From the NCBI RefSeq assembly GCF_050624435.1, contig NC_134537.1:122315586-122379585 (forward strand): a stretch of DNA of 64,000 nt. The letters run 5' to 3'. A model generated the notes under the pieces. That model had not been told where the DNA came from, did not search any database, and saw only the letters and a list, made by a program, of their open reading frames with translations. Origin of the DNA: Tenrec ecaudatus (taxonomy: Eukaryota > Chordata > Mammalia > Afrosoricida > Tenrecidae). Position numbers and translations under genes: made by a program. Shown one piece after another: positions 33,835 to 64,000 of the stretch (position 1 is the first letter of the stretch; the number at the start of each line of letters is the position of its first letter).

Positions 33835-34140
33835 AAAGCACAATGGACTGTAGGAAAAATAAGCAAATCTGCCTGAGTTGGAGGAAAACCAGCCAGACTG
33901 CTTCTCAGAAAAGAGGAGAGACTTCATCTCAAATACTTTGTACATAAGACCAGGAGGGACAAGTCTTGCAGAAGGGCATCATGCTTGGAAAAGTTGAGGG
34001 GCAGCAAAAGAGAGGAAGACCTTTGATGAGGTGGATTGACAGGGTTTCAATAATGAGCTGAAATATAACAAGTTAAAGATGGCCAGGGTCATGGGGTCTC
34101 TGCTGGTTGGAATTGACTCAGAACCACCCAGCAACAATGA

Positions 34141-34988
34141 CGGTGGCAACCATACGTACATTGCCATTGACTTCATCAAAATGTTTTCTGAAGGTGTGCA
34201 ATACCACATTCTCCAGTGGCTCAATCCCTAAACTGAAAGATGATCCAAGGTTAGGAACACTGGATGGCACTTTCAAAAACTCTTCCAGAAAGGGAAAATA
34301 TGGCGGGGTAGGGACAAAGAATTCACTAGAGGAGACAATGAGGAATTGTCCTGTACCATAAAGACAAAGGTGAAGTTTAGCTTCATATAAACCAATTAGG
34401 AGATTTGGGGAAAGCACAGAGAAGCCAGTGCTTTGTTCCTTTAGCAGAATTTTAAAAGGGACTGAAACTTGTTATGTAACGTCTAAGGAATGGCAGCATT
34501 ATTGTATTTGGAAGTAGACTTGCAGATATTTTTATATCTATTGCCAGTGTATTATGACCCATCCTGGCATGGAAAACTCTCTGTTGCTTTCTTGAGTTTC
34601 TCATTGAAAATGAAGTCCGTACATTATAGCTACGCAGAAAGCACATATTTAAGATGCACTCCCTTTTACGAAGGCCAATTTATAGAATGGTTTTCTATAA
34701 ATCTGCCAAGAAAGGTTTTCATGGAAATCTGAGAGGCGAGGTTACATAAGGTCTTTACATTCCTGTGTTGTTTGCTTCGTGTAACCCCATCTTTATCCTA
34801 AAGACGACAATGGTAACCCTCCAGGCCTATTGAGGGAAGCAGTCATTCTGAGTGACAGACATTCATTGGCAAACTAAACAATGCTTATTGTCCTAGATGG
34901 TGTTTAACGAACTAATGAGACCTCTAAAGCCCTTGAATAGTTTAAAAATTCCAAATATGCATTTGTATTTACAGAATGGTGGAGTGAT
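34141..34988. other. Intergenic stretch, some exon-like sequence not supported
   Basis: Contains open frames of 80-99 codons on both strands at 34107-34732, with sequence near the mammalian norm in composition. No known protein motif recognised. I see nothing else here. Confidence 0.35.
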
Positions 34989-35161
34989 GTGGGGCAGCAG
35001 CCGCACAGTCGGATGGGTCCAAGGGGGTTGTATAATTGAGGGGTAAAGTAAAGAGACGCCAGACAAGATAAAGCATGCCAGTGCTCATCTTTGCAGTCAG
35101 GACTTCAGGAACGAGGTCCATGAAGAGAGAATATATTTCCAATCAAGACTTATATGCATGT

Positions 35162-35204
<43 letters not shown>

Positions 35205-35671
35205 AAGCCCCCTAATTCCAGGTAACCACATATGTAACAAAATGGGCTGTACCCTAACCCTAAAGGTCCCTGAATATTATTGGAAAAGTAACCTAACACC
35301 AATGTCCAGGTCAGGTAAGGGGGAGTGGACGTCTTCAAAGCCCAGAGAACAATGGCTTACTTCTGCCACTAGAGCTAAAGCTGCGGGCTACATAGCAATC
35401 AGCCATGGGCCTGTAAGAGGTAGCACTATTGTGGGAGGATATAATGGAGAGCAATATTAGTTATGAGAATGTGATTGGGACTCACAAGGATGAAGGCCTC
35501 CCCGCACCCCAGAAACCCAGCCTGCCAGGCTTCTTAATACATGAGGATAAAGGATTCCTCCATATACACTCTTTTCCTGTTCTCTGCCTCCCACAAAATA
35601 AGACGCTTAATCTCATAGAAACTCTTTGGGAGTAAATAGAGCTTTCTTTCAAAGGTATGTTGGGAATCCTA
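34989..35671 (+). mobile_element. Possible LTR of an unassigned fossil retrovirus-like element
   Basis: Starts TGTGGGGCAGCAGCC and ends GGAATCCTAACA, with GTAAAGAGACGCCAGACAAG inside, an AATAAG-type signal near 35600 and an expanded (TG)n at 35163-35203. TG...CA ends and GC-poor end fit an LTR, but no target duplication was found and the family is unknown. Confidence 0.35.
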
Positions 35672-36034
35672 ACAACTCTTTAATTAATGGTATTGTGTGT
35701 CAAACTCTGGTGTTGATTACTTCTGTCTTAAAGTTATAGATATTACTAGATACCAATGTAGGAAGTATACGGAAGCTACTCTACGGAGACTCAAGTGCAA
35801 GTGTGGCATTAGAATCATCAGTGAGAGATAAGCGAGTATATCACTCCCTAAAGTCTGCAGGCATTGTAGCAGGAACGTCTTTACAGGCCACTGAGACCCC
35901 TTGCTCACTTCCAGTCACATCCATTTCCCTTCGCTTGGAGTCCCGCTCTGTGTCGTCAAGGATTGCCTTGAGAAAAGACATGTGCCTTTATCTAATGGGC
36001 AGCTCCTTTTCATGAAAGTTTTTAACGCTGAATT

Positions 36035-36195
36035 TCGTTTTTCCAGTTCAGCGATACTGACATTTGGGGTCAGATCATGTTTTGTTGTCAGGGTCTGTCC
36101 TGGGCATGCATTGTTGGACATCATGTAGCATATTCTGGCGTCTGTCTACTCGCTAGATACAATCAAGAATGTCTCTGTCTATTGCTACATGTCAC
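36035..36195 (+). mobile_element. Old hAT-type MER element remnant
   Basis: CAGTTCAGCGATACTGACAT, GTTGTCAGGGTCTGTCCTGG and TACTCGCTAGATACAATCAA follow a common mammalian nonautonomous hAT consensus (MER20-like from memory). Intergenic. Confidence 0.55.
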
Positions 36196-36214
36196 CTGCC
36201 TGGGTGATTAACCA

Positions 36215-36420
36215 GTGCCAGTTGGCTCCAAGTTGATTCAAACTCATGGTGACTTCATATGTGCCATACTAGAACTGCCTAGATTGTGTTTCCAATGGCT
36301 CTTTGGGGGACTTTTTAGAATACCAGCTCTTTTCTCTGAGGCACATCGAGGTGTATTTAAACTACCAACCTCTGTATTTGTATAGCTGGGCACAGTAACT
36401 CTGTACCACCCACAAACTCT
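36215..36420 (-). repeat. Decayed AfroSINE
   Basis: Antisense: GTTGATTCAAACTCATGGTG on the tail side and TTTAAACTACCAACCTC on the head side. Intergenic. Confidence 0.65.
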
Positions 36421-38464
36421 TGGTTGGTTGGTAAAGGGTCATAATCTGCCCCCCCAGTTAAGAACCACAGCCTCAGATGATATTAAAAATAATAACTGTT
36501 CCAAATGCTCCTGTCATCTTTTATTTTTTAGTATGATGAAGCCTAATGTGGGCCAAAGGATGACAACCTGAGGGTGAATGGAAAGCCTGAGTCCTGGCTC
36601 TGTTCTTGACAGTGATGTCAAGCTAAGATCTCTAGCTTGTTGAACTTCATTCATTTGTTCACTCGACATTTACAGAATGCACTTGCATCTATGTGTCTGC
36701 ACAATGGCTGAGACAGAGACCTCCTGTGGAGTTACTTACTGTTTAGTGGGGCAGAGAGACATAAACAAGAATGATAGCAACTTTAATTCAGGATTTTCCA
36801 CATGTTGGTGAGTGAAAAATGAGACAGATGAGCAAGCCCTTGGGTAACCTTGTATCAGAAGTGTCTACCTGTGCTGTGTATACCACATGCCTATCACATG
36901 CATGCATACAGTTGTCAAAGGCAAGGGAGCTGCTAGCCTCCTGACTTGGGGCGTCCACTTGCTCTTTCTTGATGAAAGTCCATGCCTCTCTAGTCTCTCC
37001 GTGCCTTGAGAAGCTGAGGGTAATCCAGTCTCTTGCTTTTTAGAGTCTTAAACTGATCTCTGTCCTACTCCTGTATATGAAGACATGGTGAAGAAAATAT
37101 AGACCACTGGAAATAACTCAGGTTTTTCCTTACACCTTGAGGGAGTCCCACCTTTTAAAACTCTTCTCCCACTTTTGACCAAAGCAGGTCATTCCCTGAC
37201 AACCAAAAGGCCAAGTGTTTACCCTGCAAGCAATCCAGAGTCCTGTTCAAGTACCCTGGAGCATTATTAATACTGTGAAGTGAGATAGAGTTTCATTGCA
37301 GGCCCCTTCCTTTCGCTTCTCATTTAAAGGAACATTCACAGAGAATACAGATCAATATTGGGACCTACAGAACAAAGACCGCTGTCTTCAATATCTTTAT
37401 CACAAGCAGAGGTAGACGTCGCGGGTTGTGATTTGTTTTGTGAATCAGTACTGCCAGATCTTACGAAAGTCAGTTACTTCTGGAGCAGCTCTTGCTTCTA
37501 CAGTTTCCCGCGGTGTTACGCTCACCTCTTGGCTTTCCTTCAGTTCCTCCCACCACTAGTCTCTATTACCTTTCGATGTGCCTTATGCAAGAAAACACTG
37601 TCTCTTTTAGAAAATTAGACCCTCTTAGTTTTGTGTTGAAACTAAGCACTCTTTTGTAAATGAGCATATCTATGTATGAGTTACAGCTTCGGTGTATTCA
37701 ACCAAGCTATCTAGTGTTGGTTGTTGAAATAGCTGGCAACTTTGGCATTTGTATTGTACAAAAAATTTTTAAGTAATTTATTGGCATATACCTCACACAT
37801 CATTCAATTTAATCATTGGATCCTATTTAAAAGAGTTATGCCATCATCACCACAATCAATTTCAGAACATTTTCTTCTTGTTCTTTTTCACTGTTACCTC
37901 CCACTACCATGAATTTACAGGACAATCTAATGAAAGATGTTGCACCTAACGATGCTTCACGAATTACTCTTGAGGAACCAAGTAGCACTGAGCTCTTAGC
38001 ATAACTGACCCCTGAAAAGCAGACACCTACCATCCACGACCGCTGTGAGATGAACCTGTTGTGGGTAGTTACCACCTGACAGGTGTTCCTGGTCCACCAC
38101 ACCTGGGGATTTGTACTGATTCTGTGATCACAGAGACAAAAAGCCACGATGAACAGTGCACTATTAATTATCCCAGGCTCAGGTACACTTTATCTTCCTT
38201 GTAAAAGTGCAGGCTACACAGACTGCTTCCCTTTTGCTTGGCAGAAGGAGAAATGGGTTTGCGAGTTCTATCCCTAGGAGTGCAGCAGGCCGCTGTAGGC
38301 TTGATAGACAGGAAGCCTGGCAGCAATAAGCAATATTTATTCCGTTCCAGAGGCAGCAGCAAGATTAGAATATTCTTAGGCACCGTGCTAGACTTTGGAG
38401 TCATTCAACTCAGTTCTATTTCGTAACCAGAGGGAATATTTTTATAATCATGCTATGTTATCAT
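36421..38464. other. Intergenic stretch downstream of KLKB1
   Basis: About 2 kb between the last SINE and the KLKB1 polyadenylation signal. 37790-37880 has TTTAATCATTGGATCC and CACCACAATCAATTTCAGAA, a scrap of old L1 antisense sequence. No gene recognised. Confidence 0.45.
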
Positions 38465-38470
38465 TTTATT
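38465..38470 (-). promoter_or_regulatory. KLKB1: Probable KLKB1 polyadenylation signal
   Basis: AATAAA on the minus strand about 230 nt past the stop, a spacing close to my recollection of the human 3' UTR length. A second AATAAA at 38336-38341 is an alternative. Which is used cannot be told from sequence. Confidence 0.5.
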
Positions 38471-38699
38471 TCACAACAAATAAAGGTGGAGAAGCGCTTC
38501 AGCTATTATTTCTCATTGGCACCTCCCAGACATTAAACACTGAAAGTGTGGCCGGCGTGGGTGCTAACCTCGGTAGCTGTGTGTACATGGTCTCATGTTA
38601 GCCTTTTACACTTGAGGATACCAAGGCTCAGTATTTAAATTGAACGTAGTTTATAAAACTCTTTTATATAGCAAGTTCTGAAGACTTGACTCTTCACCG

Positions 38700-61111
<22,412 letters not shown>

Positions 61112-61112
61112 C

Positions 61113-62700
61113 CTAAAAAAGAAAACGACACAAACATGACTCTGCTGGTTGTAGACCTTGTTTAACATAAAATTAAGGTAATGAATTATATATAATTTAT
61201 ATATACTCCAATAGATGAAATTGTACGTAGTACATAATTTATATATACTTCTATATACACATACTTTAAATATATACATATATCCTACATACACAAGTAC
61301 CAGCATAGAGAACAAGAGTTTTCTATGCCTTTTGAGCCTACAGACTTAAACATGTTAGCATGCTTCACAAGGTGAAAAGTTGAGACCTCTAGACTATGAC
61401 TGTGTTTGTTATTGATTTGCATCCTGTATTGCTAGTAATTTTAGAAAGGGAAATAATTAGGTGGAGAGGGAGAAAAAAGTCGTGAAACTCCTTGGTTTTA
61501 GCCCAAACAAATGGTTGTCAATTATAGCAAAAATACAGTCTTGTGTCTAAGTAAAGAAAAGCACGGAGATTATGCAAGCTCATTTCTAAGTTTTAACTAG
61601 GTCAAACATTATTTTTTGTTTTAAAATATCTTGTAATTAATGATTTTCACATGTAGGAAGATCAGCTCCTTGTAGACTCTCTAAATACTCAGGAAATTAG
61701 AAAATCATCACTTTTTCATAGAATAAAGAAATCACACCTTATTTGTTAAGACTATTTTGTAGAGTAATAGAAATTATTGTATAATCAGTTAATAACAATA
61801 AAATAACAATCCATTTGCTAGAATAATAGAAATTATCTACCTGAAAGCACAATTGCTGCTGTGGTCTGAATGCGCGAGTGTCTTCTCACCACGTAATAGA
61901 GGATGGTCTTCAAGCTTCCCTTGTGTGGCCTTGCTGGCCATGTTTGCCTGGATTCAATATTGGCTTTGGTTTTCTGCCAACCCTGGCAGTTTCTTGCCCT
62001 GTCAACATATTCCCAAAAATGTCCCAATCTTGTGTTCAGCAATCTTTTTTAGTAGGTTAACTATTTCATGTTAAAACCAGTAATTCACGTTAACCAGTGC
62101 AGGTTACCAGTCTATTGAAATATTGTAACATCTTCCTGTTTGGAGTCTTGCCACATGCAACTCACCTGTGATAGTTCAGTTTTGTGTCAGACCAGGATTC
62201 TCAGTGTTCTGAAGTTCAAACCTCCCCCATCTGAGTTACTCCACCATGGGATCTGCTGTTAGAAGCCAAGCCATTGATAGAGGAGGCAGAGTACAGCCTT
62301 GGTGGCGTGGCCCTCGATATAGATAGATGCTGTGGAGAATTTCCTCACTTCTTGCTTGTTTGGATCCTGCAGATGGCTCATTGACCTCTGGCTCTTGGTT
62401 CTTGTGCCAACAACCCACCATATTGCCTACAGCCCACGGTGGCCACAAGAATCTAACACAAGATCTTGGATCCATTTGCATCTGCATCTTCCAGCCATGC
62501 TCTTCCTGCTTTGTCCTGCTGCTTCATTTCCTGCTCACTGACTTGTCAGCTTGACCTGTGACCCACAGACTTCAACTGGGCAGGACTTTCCTCTTTCTGT
62601 AGTTCTGTGCCCATCTCCCTCTTGTGGGACATTGCCTTCTCTTTGACCCAAGTTAACATCTATTTACTTTCTATTTTGTGATTTCCACGAACCCAAAGGA
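61113..62700. other. Upstream of KLKB1 coding sequence
   Basis: Must contain or precede the KLKB1 noncoding exon and promoter, which I cannot place. 61180-61290 is very AT-rich with tandem TATATA pieces. 62100-62600 is richer in GC, with AGCCATGCTCTTCCTGCTTT and similar stretches; it may be another old LTR, but no family was recognised. Confidence 0.4.
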
Positions 62701-64000
62701 ACCAGGTCTGCTTTTCCTAGTGTAGAAACATTTTCTTGATTTTGATTTTGATAGCCATGCTCCCATACAATATTTGTCCTTCTGGAATTGATTAATTTCA
62801 CTCACCATAATGTCCTTCATTGAGGTAGTTAGTTTATTATGCTAGCCTGGCCAATAAACACATGTGGGATTAATTTAAGGGTGGTGAGATAAATGGGTCA
62901 ACGAGGCCTTGCCTTTTTTGTCTCTTGCTCTTTGATCATTGAACCAGTGTGCAGCTGCCTTGCTTGTTCTTTGCCTCAATTTGCAAGTTACACTAACTGT
63001 GGGACACCTAACCCATAGACTGTGTCGCTGTAATTTGAGGTTCCTTCAAGATCTGCTTCGCCACACCATTGGAATTTACATCTCTTGAGCAGGGGACTGT
63101 CAGACCCTGTCATCTGGCTGACAGTTGGTGACCTCCCTTGCTGTTTGCTACCTGGGCCCGGATAGCCTGAATTGCTCCACAGAGGACTACCTGGCGGCCC
63201 TCCAGACTTGAAGGACTGCCAGTGTCTCACAGCTATCTCACGGGAGTGAGTTGCACTGAGCCATTTGTACTGCTTTATAATTTAATTAATTGTTTATTTC
63301 TTATGTTATATAGCTATCCTTATAAATATATATAAAATTGTTAGCATTCTGGCTTGTTTCTCTAGAGAACCCTGTATAACACATTTTGGTACCAGGAGTG
63401 CTTCTAGAGAAATAAAATCATAAATATGGGCTTCTTAAATTGGCTCTCCAGGCTGATTAGTCTTAACAGCACTAATAATGCTACTTCAACACCCCAAGCA
63501 TGGATAAGTCTGCTACTCTTCCTAATCCATGGCATGAAATAGCAAAGATAATACCTAAAGTAGCACCACCGATAGATGAGGTGCTGGTTAAAGGAGAGGC
63601 TCTGAGTGATCGAATGTTTGATATTTTCCAGGAGTTTTATAAGAATGACAAGTATAGGGAAGCTAGTTGGCTGGTTCTTCTTACAACGGAAAGTGTGATT
63701 AAGGAGAGGGATGGTCTCAGAGCCTCAAAAGTGTGCCTCAGGTGCGGACTGACGAATTTGAAAACTTCCATCTGTGCTACAAAGGACAGCCTCATAATTT
63801 AATTAACTGTTTATTTCTTATGTGTTTTATATATATATATCTGCATAAAAATATATATATAATTATTAGCATTCTGGTTTGTTTCCCTAGAGAACCCTAA
63901 CACATCTACCAACTGACCATCTCATGAGTTGTGTCACAGATTCATCCTTATTACTTAATGCCGTGTAGTATTCCACTGTGTGAATATGCTGGACAGTGAG
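62700..64000 (-). mobile_element. Old L1 fragment, split by a fossil ERVL
   Basis: CAATATTTGTCCTTCTGGAA and TTTCACTCACCATAATGTCC (62768-62818), then after the ERVL TAGTATTCCACTGTGTGAAT (about 63967), follow a common antisense L1 order. The two parts are therefore one L1 copy interrupted by a later insertion. Confidence 0.6.
62820..63905 (+). mobile_element. Fossil ERVL-type endogenous retrovirus remnant
   Basis: Parts: an LTR (about 62820-63382, same family as the solo LTRs in this window); directly after it a primer-binding-site-like TTGGTACCAGGAGTG, matching the tRNA-Leu type used by ERVL; a gag-like open segment (63500-63802, containing NPWHEIAKIIPKVAPPIDE); and a second LTR portion (about 63788-63905). 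It is an incomplete, broken copy and clearly ancient; no pol or envelope part is present. Confidence 0.75.

Larger units (their letters stand above)
30805..34140 (+). mobile_element. RTE LINE copy split by three later insertions
   Basis: RTE pieces at 30805-31150 (CAACTGGAAGAGATCCACAT; ATCATTCATATCACACGCAA), 31670-31945 (GACTCATTAACAACTTGAGA), 32080-32443 (GAATTGATGCATTTGAATTA) and 33835-34140 (end GTTGGAATTGACTCAGAACC) read in order. Between them lie an ERVL LTR, an AfroSINE part, and a twin-primed L1-type insertion. Intergenic between KLKB1 and F11. Confidence 0.88.

Overview
The window is mammalian genomic DNA carrying two neighbouring, multi-exon genes for contact-phase blood-coagulation proteases, both on the minus strand: prekallikrein (KLKB1, complete coding region, 14 coding exons between 61111 and 38700) followed by coagulation factor XI (F11, coding exons 2-13 between 25762 and 3474; the last two coding exons, with the catalytic serine and the stop, lie off the left edge). 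Both encode a signal peptide, four apple domains (two exons each) and a trypsin-fold protease domain. Exon lengths agree almost perfectly between the two genes, as expected for a tandem duplication. The order KLKB1 then F11, same direction, is the order known in human.

The interspersed repeats point to an afrotherian (tenrec, golden mole, elephant shrew, hyrax, elephant group). About two dozen AfroSINE copies, several copies of the afrotherian RTE/BovB-like LINE (two nearly full length, at 1-3275 and 57060-59910), and many copies of an L1-mobilised repeat ending in AATAAAATGATTTT lie in the introns and between the genes. Fossil ERVL-type LTRs, older mammalian DNA transposons (MER5A-like) and microsatellites make up much of the rest.

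Layout: 1-3275 RTE LINE in F11 intron 13, carrying a U1 snRNA pseudogene; 3474-25763 F11 exons 13 to 2 with SINE-rich introns and an AfroSINE-derived minisatellite at 21.4-21.9 kb; 25764-38464 intergenic, dominated by a 1.8-kb repeat copy (28.6-30.4 kb) and a four-layer nest of elements (30.8-34.1 kb); 38465-61112 KLKB1; 61113-64000 upstream of KLKB1 coding sequence, ending in a fossil ERVL inserted in older L1 sequence.

The encoded proteins work together: plasma kallikrein activates factor XII and releases bradykinin, and factor XIa activates factor IX. The cysteine pattern in apple 4 that separates dimeric factor XI from monomeric prekallikrein is preserved here. No new biological system was found; the notable points are retrotransposition signatures (twin priming, snRNA retrocopy, nested insertions) and possible repeat effects on splicing or polyadenylation.
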